From assembly GCF_007859735.1 (NCBI RefSeq), contig NZ_SIHI01000036.1, positions 1 to 34,158 on the forward strand: a stretch of 34,158 nucleotides of DNA, given 5' to 3'. Position numbers and translations under genes: made by a program. The notes beneath the pieces were generated by a model, which was not told the DNA's origin, did not search any database, and saw nothing but the letters and a program-made list of their open reading frames with translations. Origin of the DNA: Thalassoglobus neptunius (lineage in GTDB: Bacteria; Planctomycetota; Planctomycetia; Planctomycetales; Planctomycetaceae). This document shows, piece after piece, positions 16,981 to 25,697 of the stretch. Positions within the stretch are counted from its first letter, which is position 1. Each line of letters starts with the position of its first letter.

Positions 16981-17176
16981 AACAGATGAGAAGTCGATTT
17001 CCGCTGAGCAATCACGAGCGAGCAATCTTCTCGACAATCGGCAAATTCTCAGTCTCGGAAACACGGCGGAAAACTCCACAATTCGCCAACATGTGGATCG
17101 AAGATCATGGCCGACCAAGTTTCCGGTCCATAGAATGCCCGTGACAATCATTCGATCCACTCGTGGAACTGGAATC

Positions 17177-17755
17177 ATGGCAAAGAAAATTCTTCTGATC
17201 GCTGGTGACTTCGTCGAAGACTACGAAATCATGGTGCCGTTTCAGGCCCTTCAAGCCTTTGGCTATCAAGTCGATGCGGCCTGCCCGGACAAGAAAGCTG
17301 GCGAGCAAATTCGGACAGCGATCCACGATTTTGAAGGTGATCAGACTTACAGCGAAAAGCCCGGCCACAATTTTTCCCTCAATGCAAACTTCGCAGAAGT
17401 CGTGCCCACTGAGTACGTCGGACTCGTCATTCCCGGAGGAAGAGCCCCGGAATACCTTCGCTTGAACGAGAAGGTTCTGGAACTCGTTCGGCATTTCGAT
17501 TCAGAGAAAAAACCGATCGCAGCGATCTGCCACGGGCTTCAACTCCTCGCTGCCGCCGGAATACTTTCCGGACGTGCGTGTACCGCTTACCCGGCATGCG
17601 GACCCGAAGTCACGTTGGCTGGCGGCGAATTTCAAGCCATCGAGGTGACCGAAGCATTCGTTGACGGCAATCTCGTGACCGCTCCAGCGTGGCCAGCCCA
17701 TCCTCAATGGATTGCCAAATTCGTCGCAGTCCTGGGCGGAAAAGTGGAGCTGTGA
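17177..17755 (+). CDS. DJ-1/PfpI-family protein
   Basis: A 192-aa protein of the DJ-1/PfpI superfamily. The start at 17177 ([17 protein letters not shown]) has a GGAA-containing site upstream; an open frame to 17093 adds a poor leader and is rejected. Hallmarks are the acidic residue in GDFVEDYE at the N-terminus, [10 protein letters not shown] (about 90-100) and [16 protein letters not shown], with Cys118 in the nucleophile elbow. Members include chaperones, glyoxalase/deglycase-like enzymes and class I amidotransferase-like peptidases (PfpI). The typical C-terminus ([13 protein letters not shown]) is present. The exact activity cannot be told from sequence. It stands alone between the M50 gene and a DUF423 gene. 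Confidence 0.93.
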   Translation: MAKKILLIAGDFVEDYEIMVPFQALQAFGYQVDAACPDKKAGEQIRTAIHDFEGDQTYSEKPGHNFSLNANFAEVVPTEYVGLVIPGGRAPEYLRLNEKVLELVRHFDSEKKPIAAICHGLQLLAAAGILSGRACTAYPACGPEVTLAGGEFQAIEVTEAFVDGNLVTAPAWPAHPQWIAKFVAVLGGKVEL

Positions 17756-17882
17756 GTGCAGTCGAACATGCTCACGGTCTGTCAGAAGAGATTTGAAGCG
17801 GACAGAACCTGACTCGGTCTCTCCATCGAAGCATCAAGAGTGCTAACGCAACAAGACGACACATTCAAAAAGAGTGATTGAA

Positions 17883-18347
17883 ATGACGAAGGACTCAGCA
17901 TTCTGGATCCGCGTAGGTGCAATTCTCGGCGGACTGGCAGTCGTGTTCGGCGCCTTCGCAGCCCACGGTCTCGAAAAGCCACTTCAGGAACTTTACCAAG
18001 GCCAGATGAAAATCGTCCTTGGAACAGAGATCCCGGCTGCGCAGAAGTACCTTGCCGATTTCAAGACCGCTGCCGAATATCAAATGTATCACGCATTCGC
18101 GATTCTCATTCTCGGCGTCCTGCCAGCGAGTCTTTCCCGGCGAAGCATCAACATCGCAGGCTGGTCATTCCTGCTGGGGATCATTCTGTTTTCGGGCAGC
18201 CTGTATTGCCTCGTTCTCACGGGCTATACACGACTCGGCATGATCACCCCAATTGGCGGAGTGATGTTCATTGTCGGGTGGATTGCGCTGCTGCTCGCGG
18301 TTCCATCGGCATCACTTCCAGGCACGGAACACAGCCCAAAACACTAA
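17883..18347 (+). CDS. DUF423-family membrane protein
   Basis: A 154-aa membrane protein with the opening pattern of DUF423 proteins (WIRVGAILGGLAVVFGAFAAHGL, residues about 8-30) and further hydrophobic segments near residues 70-85, 90-120 and 121-140. The AFAAHGL motif is characteristic. A GTG start at 17874 is possible, but ATG 17883 has AAGAG 8 bases upstream. The insertion of about 30 residues after AAHGLEKPL, with charged residues, is longer than in short homologues. Function of the family is unknown. The next gene (18402-18896) converges. Confidence 0.88.
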   Translation: MTKDSAFWIRVGAILGGLAVVFGAFAAHGLEKPLQELYQGQMKIVLGTEIPAAQKYLADFKTAAEYQMYHAFAILILGVLPASLSRRSINIAGWSFLLGIILFSGSLYCLVLTGYTRLGMITPIGGVMFIVGWIALLLAVPSASLPGTEHSPKH

Positions 18348-18401
18348 GTCCATTCCCCACGCTGCTCTTCGATTGGCTGGCTCAAAGACGAATTCGATAA
18401 G

Positions 18402-18896
18402 CTACGAATTCTCCGGGACACGAAAGTATTCGGACTCTTCGGCATTGTTGAAGTCCAATGAGAAGTAGTCATCCCCCCACTCTTGAAGGATGTCGCCGGG
18501 AAACTCCTCCTGCAGTTCAGCCAACCGAAGCTGGACCGCTTTGCGATCTGTCCCAGGGGGAATCTTGGCGACAAGTTCGAGAGCCTGTTGCGGGTCTTCA
18601 TGAAGAGTGAAGACAGACCACTCAAAGTGGAACTCTTCTGTCAGCGTTGTCAGAAGCGGAACGATGTATGGCCGGTCAAACGGCGGGTCATCCGGAAAAT
18701 CGATGTACAGTCCTCCGTTCTCAAAGAACGTCAACGCATCAACTTTTCGAAGTGACTCGTGCGCCTTGTCGATCCGGCTGTCAGTGATCTCTGCTAAGTC
18801 GAGCTTTGGCTTCGAACACCCCAGCACCGAAACCATCAGACAGAGGAAAAGGCTCCAGCCCAGTTGCGTTTGCTTCCTACCGTTCATCAATCCCAT
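18402..18896 (-). CDS. Lipoprotein of unknown function
   Basis: A 164-aa lipoprotein from ATG 18896, which has TAGG 7 bases upstream. A second ATG at 18887 and an upstream frame to 18938 are possible but less supported. The signal (MGLMNGRKQTQLGWSLFLCLMVSVLGC) ends in lipobox VLGC. The mature protein is acidic and mixed alpha/beta, with PFDRPYIVPLLTTLTEEFHFEW and IPPGTDRKAVQLRLAELQEEFPGDI as well-formed segments. No motif of known catalytic type is seen. It converges with the DUF423 gene. Confidence 0.72.
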   Translation of the reverse strand: MGLMNGRKQTQLGWSLFLCLMVSVLGCSKPKLDLAEITDSRIDKAHESLRKVDALTFFENGGLYIDFPDDPPFDRPYIVPLLTTLTEEFHFEWSVFTLHEDPQQALELVAKIPPGTDRKAVQLRLAELQEEFPGDILQEWGDDYFSLDFNNAEESEYFRVPENS

Positions 18897-19015
18897 TGGA
18901 TGACCTACTCTCAAGCAGATTGCTGTTCTCTGTATCAATGAATTTTCCGGTCTGAACGGTATCTGTCCGAACCGATGGACGATTTTTCAAACGGGTGCGA
19001 GCGCGTCACTGCGCT

Positions 19016-19843
19016 CTAAAACGAAACAGTTTCCCCGCCGTCTTTGGAGCCGAGTGCCTGATAGACGTCAATATCCATGTTCTCAGCGAAGAAGTCGACA
19101 TGCCCATCACCGAAGCAAAAGTGCATTCCGCCTGGATGACGGCTCGCGAAAACCGAATGATTGATTCTGGTCGAACTCGACACAGCCAGATGAGGGATTG
19201 AATTGTTGACCCATTCGTCAATAAAGGTGACCTTCCCGATCCAACTCGACGTCTTTTCTTCGTTGTAGACGGAATCTCGTTGGTAGATGCTTTCTCCCAG
19301 CATGAATGTTGAGGAAAGCCCGTCCGTGACATCACCAAACGTCACATCAGAAAGTTCGCTGAGCATCGATTCGACGCCCAGGTAGTTGCCAGCGCCGATC
19401 TTGACGCCATCGCCAGAGGCACTCCGAACGACAACGGTCGTTGGAGCAGGATCGCTGGGACACAGCGTGAAAGACAAAGGCGTGTCAATCACATCTCGAT
19501 TCGATCCAACAGCGTTATTTGTTGTGAAATCGACTTTGGAGTAGAGGGCTGCCTGATCAACATACGGGAGGATCATCGTCCCCCAACCCCACCCGGAGAC
19601 CGGGCGGAATGAGCTTCCAAAGTTGATTGTTCCGGGCGGAAGCACACGATGAGCGTCGTGATAATTGTGGAGAGCGAGCCCAAACTGGCGGAGGCGCGAT
19701 TTGCATTGGGTGCGTCTCGACGCTTCCCGAGCACTTTGAACAGCTGGCAAAAGAAGTGCGATCAAAAGACCAATGACCGCAAGAACAACCATGAGTTCAA
19801 TCAATGTGAACCCGAAACGTCTGAAAATTCCCCCACGTCGCAT
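19016..19843 (-). CDS. DUF1559 prepilin-like protein
   Basis: A pseudopilin-type protein of 275 aa, from ATG 19843, with GGTGAG at a good distance upstream. It opens with a type IV prepilin leader (RRFGFTLIELMVVLAVIGLLIALLLPAVQSAREASRR); cleavage is expected between Gly11 and Phe12, and Glu16 is position 5 of the mature protein. The rest is the DUF1559 domain typical of planctomycetes, present in many copies per genome, including SRLRQFGLALHNYHDAHRVLPPGT and the C-terminal FGDGHVDFFAENMD with the H-X9-DG motif. The family is thought to be processed and exported by a type II secretion or pilus-like machinery. A hairpin (19968-20006) separates it from the upstream gene on the same strand. Confidence 0.92.
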   Translation of the reverse strand: MRRGGIFRRFGFTLIELMVVLAVIGLLIALLLPAVQSAREASRRTQCKSRLRQFGLALHNYHDAHRVLPPGTINFGSSFRPVSGWGWGTMILPYVDQAALYSKVDFTTNNAVGSNRDVIDTPLSFTLCPSDPAPTTVVVRSASGDGVKIGAGNYLGVESMLSELSDVTFGDVTDGLSSTFMLGESIYQRDSVYNEEKTSSWIGKVTFIDEWVNNSIPHLAVSSSTRINHSVFASRHPGGMHFCFGDGHVDFFAENMDIDVYQALGSKDGGETVSF

Positions 19844-19967
19844 CGAACTCACCCGCATTGGACCATTTACATGGTTTCTCTGCACTCGCCCGGACTGTCT
19901 GCCGTGGCATTCGTTCTGACTGCTCGTACAAATTTCCGATGACCGCTTTCGAAAGATGCAATAAAGC

Positions 19968-20006
19968 AACAAAGGTGTCGGGAAACAAATTCCCGACACC
20001 TTTGTT
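19968..20006 (-). terminator. Perfect 17-bp hairpin, terminator or REP-like repeat
   Basis: The 17 bases at 19968-19984 (AACAAAGGTGTCGGGAA) are perfectly complementary to 19990-20006, with a five-base loop ACAAA. It lies 93 bases past the stop of the small secreted protein gene (minus strand), where a terminator is expected, and a TTTATTGC stretch follows on that strand. The GGTGTCGGGAA core resembles palindromic repeats (REP-like) associated with Y1/RAYT transposases, so it could be a mobile repeat copy. Confidence 0.55.
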
Positions 20007-20098
20007 ATCGTCTTCAATTCCCTTTTGACTTGCAAGAAGGGATTGCGAATCCAAGAGTCTGTTCAACTCAAGACGCGCAGTTCGCGTAACCGGTTCGA

Positions 20099-20524
20099 CT
20101 ATGTGTCGATTCCGTAGTAGAAGTCGTCAACTTCGAAGCGGTTGGTGTAGCGAAGGCGACCGCGTTTGTTGACAACCAATTTTGATCGGTAGATGTCGAT
20201 GTCAGCATCGAAGTAGTAGTAAGCTTCTTCTTCGATGATGGAATCGAGGTATGGATCGTTCTTCAGTTTGAGGCGACGATCTGAATCGTTTTCAACCCAA
20301 CCGCGAGCTTTTGCGTGACCCTTGCCGTTACGAGTGTTGACAACAACTTTGATTGTTGCGTACCCATCAGCGTACTCGTCGTATTCCAGTTGTCCGTAGT
20401 AATCGACGTAAAACGGAAGATAGATATCAACGGTTTCACGAATTTTGTTGCCGCCGGCGAAAGAAACACCTGCCACCATTGCGACTGCCAGCGTCAAAGC
20501 TGCCAACCCTTTGTAACTCTTCAT
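20099..20524 (-). CDS. Small secreted acidic Tyr-rich protein
   Basis: A 141-aa protein with a clear signal peptide (MKSYKGLAALTLAVAMVAGVSFA, cut after SFA). The mature part is highly charged, acidic and Tyr/Asp-rich (YYGQLEYDEYADGYATIKV and EEEAYYYFDADIDIYRSK), predicted beta-rich, without Cys. Ribosome-binding site AGGGG lies about 10 bases upstream. A candidate sigma-70-type promoter lies at 20616-20643 and a hairpin follows the gene, so it appears to be a single-gene transcript. I recognise no family. Its composition suggests an extracellular or surface protein, possibly binding cations, which is inference. Confidence 0.78.
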   Translation of the reverse strand: MKSYKGLAALTLAVAMVAGVSFAGGNKIRETVDIYLPFYVDYYGQLEYDEYADGYATIKVVVNTRNGKGHAKARGWVENDSDRRLKLKNDPYLDSIIEEEAYYYFDADIDIYRSKLVVNKRGRLRYTNRFEVDDFYYGIDT

Positions 20525-20615
20525 CTTCTACTACCCCTTGTGAAAATCTTGAAGTTCATCCTAAGCCAGAATTCGGCGCTCCTCCTTCACCGTGGTTCTG
20601 ATGGATACGTAGTCG

Positions 20616-20643
20616 AGTTTACTTCTTGTCGAACATGAGTCAA
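20616..20643 (-). promoter_or_regulatory. Candidate sigma-70-type promoter for small secreted protein
   Basis: On the minus strand TTGACT (20643-20638) and TAAACT (20621-20616) are separated by 16 bases, with five of six and four of six consensus matches. Transcription would start about 85 bases upstream of the ATG at 20524. Planctomycete promoters are poorly known, so this is suggestive only. Confidence 0.4.
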
Positions 20644-20695
20644 GGACGTAGAATAGGGAATTTGAGTTAACGTTTCGTTCCGTGCACGTTTGGCA

Positions 20696-21751
20696 TCATT
20701 GCAACGATGCTTCCATGCAACACGACTTGACCGTCTGAACTGCTTGGTCAATCTGCTTGCCATCCACTCCAAGGTGGGTACAGGCTCTTAATCGATTCGG
20801 CCCGGAAACTGCGTACAACCGGACTCCCCGGGAAGCGAGACGGGACTCCAGATCCACCGCAGAAATTTTCCTGGAATCTGTGTGAAAAAAGACGAGATTC
20901 GTTTCGATATCTGCTTTGGTAATCGTGATTTCCGGAATTTCTGACAACCCGGCTGCGAGTTTCTGCGCGTTCTTGTGATCTTCGCGCAGGCGATCAACGT
21001 GATTCTCAATCGCATAAATCGCTGCCGCAGCGACAATCCCAGCTTGTCTCAGTCCTCCGCCTAACACTTTTCGGGCTCGCCGGGCGCGGGCGATGGTTGA
21101 TTTGTCGCCGACGAGAATCGAGCCCATCGGACATCCCAGTCCCTTTGAAAAACAGATCGAGACACTGTCGACGAGTCCAGCGAGATCGCGCAATTCAGAA
21201 CCTCGTGCGATGCAGGCGTTGAAAACTCGTGCTCCGTCGAGATGAATCTTGAGGTCCTGCTGGCGAGCCCATTCGCAGACTCGGGCGAATTCTTCCATGG
21301 GATAGGTCGTCCCTCCTCCCATATTCGCGGAATTTTCCAGACAGAGTAATCGCGTCGGAGCGTAGTGGTCATCATTCCGACGCACCATTCCTTCGAGGAC
21401 GTCCACGCTCAGCAACCCGCGCGTGCCGCGCAAGGTGCGAAGCGATACTCCCGAAATCAACGCCGGTGCGCCACTTTCGTAGTTGGCGATGTGACCCGTT
21501 TCTTCGATCAGAACTTCATCACCGCGCTCGCAATGCGCCCAAATCGCCATCTGATTCGACTGCGTTCCCGAACAATTGAAAACGGCTGCGGGCTTGTTGC
21601 ACATTTCAGCGACCATTGCTTCGAGTCGATTGACGGTCGGGTCTTCACCGACAACGTCGTCGCCCACCTCCGCAGAGACCATCGCTTCGAGCATGGCCGG
21701 GGTTGGTTTCGTAAACGTATCGCTTCTCAGTTCAATGAACTGTTCGCTCAT
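20696..21751 (-). CDS. ltaE: Low-specificity L-threonine aldolase
   Basis: A fold-type I PLP enzyme of 351 aa that splits L-threonine or L-allo-threonine into glycine and acetaldehyde. Features: LRSDTFTKPTPAM (8-20), VFNCSGTQSNQMAI (58-70), the conserved ENSANMGGGTTYP region, HLDGAR (170-175) with the PLP-contacting Asp, and CFSKGLGCPMGS (200-211), where Lys203 binds PLP. The length is close to the family's usual 340-360. The start at 21751 has AGGGAG 8 bases upstream; the frame open to 21772 adds seven residues only. It diverges from the Nudix gene across 194 bases. Confidence 0.93.
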   Translation of the reverse strand: MSEQFIELRSDTFTKPTPAMLEAMVSAEVGDDVVGEDPTVNRLEAMVAEMCNKPAAVFNCSGTQSNQMAIWAHCERGDEVLIEETGHIANYESGAPALISGVSLRTLRGTRGLLSVDVLEGMVRRNDDHYAPTRLLCLENSANMGGGTTYPMEEFARVCEWARQQDLKIHLDGARVFNACIARGSELRDLAGLVDSVSICFSKGLGCPMGSILVGDKSTIARARRARKVLGGGLRQAGIVAAAAIYAIENHVDRLREDHKNAQKLAAGLSEIPEITITKADIETNLVFFHTDSRKISAVDLESRLASRGVRLYAVSGPNRLRACTHLGVDGKQIDQAVQTVKSCCMEASLQ

Positions 21752-21945
21752 CTTTCCAACTCCCTGTCCCAAGCTGTGAGTTTTCCGACGGATTGCGATA
21801 CGATCATCGCATTTGAATTACGAAAGCCGAACGGGATCATCGCGAATGGGATTGGCGTAAGAACCAAACAATCGATCGTGGATCGACCTGCCTGAAGTTA
21901 GCCCATTGCAAAACACTCTGATCTCGCTGGGGGATAGACATTCTG

Positions 21946-22389
21946 ATGAGCGAACCAGTTGAAGTGAAGTCGTGCGGGGTCCTGTTGGTGTGCGGAACGC
22001 CGATTCGATCCTTCCTCCTCATGAAACACGCCGACCGATGGGATCTCCCGAAGGGGCATGTTGATCCGGGAGAAACCGAAATCGAGTGCGCCCTGCGGGA
22101 GATGGAAGAAGAGACCGGGATTCTCAGACAGCACGTGACGATCGATCCCGACTTTTGCATCCGGCAGCAATACTATGTCCAGTACAAACGCGATGGCGGA
22201 CAAAAGAAACTCAAGGAACTAGTGATCTTTCTCGGAACGCTTTCTGAAGTTCCCGATATCCTCCTCACCGAACATTTAGGCTTCCAGTGGTTCGATTGGA
22301 ATCCGCCGCACCACATTCAAGAGATGAGTATCGATCCTGTTCTGAGAGCCGTTGAACAACATGTCGCCTCGCGAGAACATTCAACATGA
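21946..22389 (+). CDS. Nudix hydrolase (Ap4A-hydrolase-like)
   Basis: A 147-aa Nudix hydrolase with a complete Nudix box at residues 37-59 (GHVDPGETEIECALREMEEETGI, GX5EX7REUXEEXGU fully matched), preceded by WDLPKGHV. Such enzymes hydrolyse nucleoside diphosphates linked to another group; the DLPKGHVDPGE context resembles diadenosine tetraphosphate hydrolases, though substrates cannot be told from sequence. It diverges from threonine aldolase and is followed on the same strand by the FAH-family gene. GGGGGA lies 13 bases before the ATG, so the ribosome-binding site is a little distant. Confidence 0.9.
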   Translation: MSEPVEVKSCGVLLVCGTPIRSFLLMKHADRWDLPKGHVDPGETEIECALREMEEETGILRQHVTIDPDFCIRQQYYVQYKRDGGQKKLKELVIFLGTLSEVPDILLTEHLGFQWFDWNPPHHIQEMSIDPVLRAVEQHVASREHST

Positions 22390-22521
22390 TTCCCACTCAC
22401 CAAGCCGCAGGCTCCGATAATCGCACACCGTGACGATTTCGGTGGGCGCCCCACAACACTGGCTCTTGAGTTCCTAACTGAGATTCTTCACTGAGACATC
22501 TTCCATTCAAGCTGGGACCTG

Positions 22522-23457
22522 ATGATGAGACTTTGCCGATTCGAATTGCACGGGGCAGAAAAGCTGGGGGTTTACCAAGATGAAACGGTTCTGGAACTGA
22601 AGAACCTGCAACAAGAATTCGGTCTGCCAGCTGATCATCGAATCGCGCTCGTGGACTTTCTTCCGGGCGGACAATTTCATTCGCAACTTCAAGCGCTGAT
22701 GTCGGAGCCATCCAGCTCCCTCGACCTCGTCGAACATGCACATTCAGCGATCAAACTCCTCGTCCCGATTCCGAATCCTTCGAAGCTTCTGTTGCTCGCA
22801 GGAAATTACGCCAAGCATGTTGAAGAACGTGGCGACGTCGCAGAAGAACGAGCCCGGACGTTTCCGTATGTCTTCATGAAACCTCCCACGACTACGCTCA
22901 CTCATCCGCATGATCCCATTCAGATCCCGAAAGCTTCCCCCGATCAGATTGACTGGGAACTGGAACTCGGAGTCGTCATTGGCCAACGATGTTCAAATGT
23001 CAGCGAGGAGAATGCCCTCGCACATGTTGCTGGCTACACGATCGTGAATGACATCACCGACCGAAACTTTCGTCCGAATCCTGATCGGGCGGAGCGGCCT
23101 CGCGACAAGTTCTTCGACTGGCTTCATGGCAAATGGCACGACACCTTCTGCCCAATGGGCCCATGTGTGACCTCTGCCACTGAAATTCCGGACCCGCAGT
23201 CGCTGGCAATGTCTCTGCGGGCAAATGGAGAAGTTGAACAAAATGCATCAACTTCTGAGATGGTCTTCCCGGTCGCATCTGTGATTTCTTTTATTTCTCA
23301 ATTTGTCACTCTGGAGCCCGGTGACATCATCTCGACAGGGACACCCGCAGGTGTCGGGCACGCCAAAGCACGTTTTTTGCGTCCGGGGGACCATGTCGCG
23401 GGCACAATCGAGAAAATAGGCATTCTGGAGAACCCTGTTGTCGCCTCTCCGGCATGA
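22522..23457 (+). CDS. Fumarylacetoacetate hydrolase-family protein
   Basis: A 311-aa protein of the FAH superfamily. LLLAGNYAKHVEE (90-102) and VFMKPPTTTLTHPHDPI (117-133) match the family's conserved stretches. The metal ligands are probably Glu146 and Glu148 in DWELELG and Asp177 in YTIVNDITDRNFR. The C-terminal FVTLEPGDIISTGTPAGVG is the classic family ending. Members are 2-oxo acid hydratases, isomerases, hydrolases or oxaloacetate-type decarboxylases; the substrate is not determinable. Two ATGs are adjacent (22522, 22525), with GGGA nearer the first. It follows the Nudix gene by 132 bases on the same strand. Confidence 0.92.
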   Translation: MMRLCRFELHGAEKLGVYQDETVLELKNLQQEFGLPADHRIALVDFLPGGQFHSQLQALMSEPSSSLDLVEHAHSAIKLLVPIPNPSKLLLLAGNYAKHVEERGDVAEERARTFPYVFMKPPTTTLTHPHDPIQIPKASPDQIDWELELGVVIGQRCSNVSEENALAHVAGYTIVNDITDRNFRPNPDRAERPRDKFFDWLHGKWHDTFCPMGPCVTSATEIPDPQSLAMSLRANGEVEQNASTSEMVFPVASVISFISQFVTLEPGDIISTGTPAGVGHAKARFLRPGDHVAGTIEKIGILENPVVASPA

Positions 23458-23673
23458 TTTGCCGTTTTTACAATGACAGTCGATGTTTTGGTCAACTCGA
23501 AATGATTCACGTTGACCAATTCTTCAGCTTGTGCGAGATTTCCAAACCTTGTGGGACACAACCGTTCCCAAAACCCCCCCTCAATGATTGAAAAGACAAG
23601 ATTTGGCTGGCGGCGCGAGCCTGTTCATTTGTTGAAACATGCCCCCAGCTGAACGGAACCGCAAAGGAGTGCA

Positions 23674-24309
23674 GTGACCGTGAAGAGTATTCGACCTTGG
23701 ATGGCTGGTTTCGTGATGACCGCTGGATTGCTGTTTGCAGCCAACTCAGCGACAGCACAAGCTCCAGCAGCTGCCGGACAGAAACAATCAGCCGCCCATC
23801 AGGTCGGACTGATTGACATGGCACACATTTTCAAGAACTACAACAAGTTCAAAGCTGAAACTGAAGGACTGCAGAAAGCTGCAGAAGAAGCTGAAGCCAA
23901 AGCTCAGCAGATGGTTGCTGACATGAAGGCCGTTCAGGGCCAAATGCAGGGTCTGACCGCGAACAGCCCAGACTACTCAAGCAAAGAAGCACAGCTGATC
24001 GAGCTGCAGACCAAACTTCAGACTTTCCAGCAGGTTGAACGACGTGACATCGTCCGTAAGCAGGCCGAAGTTTACAAGAAGATCTACCTCGAAGTTCAGA
24101 AGGCCGTCGCTCAGTACGCGTCTTACTACAACTACACATTGGTCATCCGCTTCAACCGCCAGGAAGTCTCCGGTGCTGCTGATCCTCAGCAGATCATTCA
24201 GGGCATGAACCGACAGGTTGTCTGGCACCGTCCACAAGACGATTTGACCGACGTCATCCTGAAGTACCTCAACGATCAATACTCCGCTCAAGCAAACGGC
24301 GGAAAGTAA
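23674..24309 (+). CDS. OmpH/Skp-family periplasmic chaperone-like protein
   Basis: The start is a GTG (23674) with AAGGAG four bases upstream; a second GTG at 23680, ten bases from the same site, is equally plausible. The product has a signal peptide (cut after ATA, about residue 28), then HQVGLIDMAHIFKNYNKFK (42-60), the OmpH-type opening, and a long alpha-helical coiled-coil region with alternating charge (AEAKAQQMVADMKAVQGQMQGL, about 73-94, through about residue 150). Skp/OmpH proteins bind unfolded outer-membrane proteins in the periplasm as trimers. In planctomycetes this family is conserved but its clients are unknown. Total length is 211 aa. A strong terminator follows. Confidence 0.88.
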   Translation: MTVKSIRPWMAGFVMTAGLLFAANSATAQAPAAAGQKQSAAHQVGLIDMAHIFKNYNKFKAETEGLQKAAEEAEAKAQQMVADMKAVQGQMQGLTANSPDYSSKEAQLIELQTKLQTFQQVERRDIVRKQAEVYKKIYLEVQKAVAQYASYYNYTLVIRFNRQEVSGAADPQQIIQGMNRQVVWHRPQDDLTDVILKYLNDQYSAQANGGK

Positions 24310-24353
24310 TTCGTTGACGAAGTAGTTAGCACCGCTGCTTCAGATGGAATTCC

Positions 24354-24385
24354 ACCGGCAACTTCTCGCAGGTTGCCGGTTTTTT
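24354..24385 (+). terminator. Rho-independent terminator
   Basis: A 9-bp GC-rich stem (ACCGGCAAC at 24354-24362, GTTGCCGGT at 24372-24380) with a nine-base loop is followed by a run of six T (24380-24385), 45 bases past the OmpH stop. This is the clearest intrinsic terminator in the window. Confidence 0.85.
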
Positions 24386-24536
24386 CATGCGCATTCTGAC
24401 GACTGGTGATTCCGATTCCCGGACTTGTTTTTTCTTGAAGACGGCGAAGAATTTGCATCAATACGCGAATGAGAGTCAATCGCTGACATTTTCGATTTGA
24501 TTGCGGCTTCCTCGAAACAAGTGACGGAATCACTCA

Positions 24537-25232
24537 ATGTTTATCCCATCAATTGAATACCTGATTTTCCTTTCCCCTGCCTTTCTTCTGATGGCGTGGG
24601 CGCAGTGGCGAATCAAGTCAACATATGCAAATGCGCTCAAAGTCCCTGCCAAAATGACCGGAGCCGAAGCAGCCCGCAGTATTTTGGACGCCGCCGGACT
24701 TCAGAGTGTCGACATCGAACCTGTCCACGGTCATCTCTCCGATCACTATGACCCGAGCCACCGTGTTCTCAGACTCAGTGAGCAGGTCTATTTTGATCGA
24801 ACCGCCGCATCCGTCGGAATTGCCGCCCACGAGGCAGGACACGCGCTTCAGCATGCGCAAAACTACGGTCCACTCGTGATTCGAAACCTCGCTGTCCCGG
24901 CAGCCCAGTTTGGCCCAATGTGGTTCCTCGTGTTCTTCTTTCTCGGAATGTTTATTCCGCAATTCGGCGTCCCGTTAATGCTGGTGGGAATTGCAGGATA
25001 TGGCGCCGTCGCTGTGTTCCAGCTCATCAACCTTCCGGTCGAATTTGACGCCAGTAACCGGGCCAAGCGTTTGCTTTCTGAAATGGGAATCGTCGACAGC
25101 TACGGTAGCGATGCCGTTGCCAGCGTTCTCAACGCAGCTGCCTGGACTTACGTTGCAGCGACTCTTCAATCCATCCTGATCGTCGTCTACTACCTGCTGC
25201 GAGTTCTGGGAACCGGCGGACGGGACGACTAA
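24537..25232 (+). CDS. Zinc metallopeptidase, YugP-like
   Basis: A 231-aa membrane protein with an N-terminal hydrophobic segment (residues 5-22), then LSEQVYFDRTAASVGIAAHEAGHALQHAQNY, in which HEAGH (98-102) is the zinc-binding motif, and further membrane helices (about 114-130, 133-165, 205-225). The combination of HEAGHALQ and FDASNRAKRLL matches the Zn_peptidase_2/YugP family, whose biological substrate is unknown. The length equals the family's usual size. The gene has its own upstream terminator and is followed by a hairpin, so it is likely monocistronic. Confidence 0.93.
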   Translation: MFIPSIEYLIFLSPAFLLMAWAQWRIKSTYANALKVPAKMTGAEAARSILDAAGLQSVDIEPVHGHLSDHYDPSHRVLRLSEQVYFDRTAASVGIAAHEAGHALQHAQNYGPLVIRNLAVPAAQFGPMWFLVFFFLGMFIPQFGVPLMLVGIAGYGAVAVFQLINLPVEFDASNRAKRLLSEMGIVDSYGSDAVASVLNAAAWTYVAATLQSILIVVYYLLRVLGTGGRDD

Positions 25233-25295
25233 TTCGTAAGTTGACGCGATTAACTCTTCGAGAATTCTTTAAGTGTTTCGGGAAACGTTCTGTTC

Positions 25296-25324
25296 ACGCT
25301 GCGCAGTGCGATGCGCAGTGTTTT
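25296..25324 (+). terminator. Possible terminator after zinc metallopeptidase gene
   Basis: A 10-bp stem with one G-U pair (25296-25305 with 25312-25321) and a six-base loop is followed by TTTT, 64 bases past the metallopeptidase stop. Confidence 0.5.
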
Positions 25325-25697
25325 CTATGAGCTGGCACGATCCACTTCGAATTGAAATCGGTCTGAACGTGCTCCTTGGTTGTACATTTAGATGTCGATG
25401 CTAGATTTGTTAAGTGAGAGTCTTTCATCCCAGTCAAACCGGGCTTGGTGAATTCGCACTGTGCCCATCACAATGGCCGAAACAATGGCCGAATCCCAAA
25501 CGGTGAATGAATCGAAGAGTGACTCCCCAGACTAATCGATTCTCAAGATTCGAAAACACTCCCCCAACGGTTTTCGAATTGAACTGCACCGAATGACACA
25601 AGCAAGCATCGCGAAAAATCTCTTTTCACTGTCGAGACGGGCGCACCGAGAAGACCAACGCGCTCCGATCAGGTGGACTCGGGCCATATAGAGAATC
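25325..25697. other. Intergenic stretch before kinase gene
   Basis: This stretch contains a perfect tandem duplication of ACAATGGCCGAA (25470-25481 and 25482-25493). A 20-codon frame from ATG 25473 reads through it (MAETMAES...) but has no ribosome-binding site. No tRNA-like fold or convincing promoter is visible. The kinase start at 25698 has a poor ribosome-binding site. Confidence 0.35.

Noticed and set aside
21365-21895. Plus-strand frame of 176 codons
   Set aside because: It is antisense to threonine aldolase, whose PLP motifs are clear.
25473-25535. 20-codon frame beginning in the tandem repeat
   Set aside because: It is too short, has no ribosome-binding site and its start arises from the duplication.
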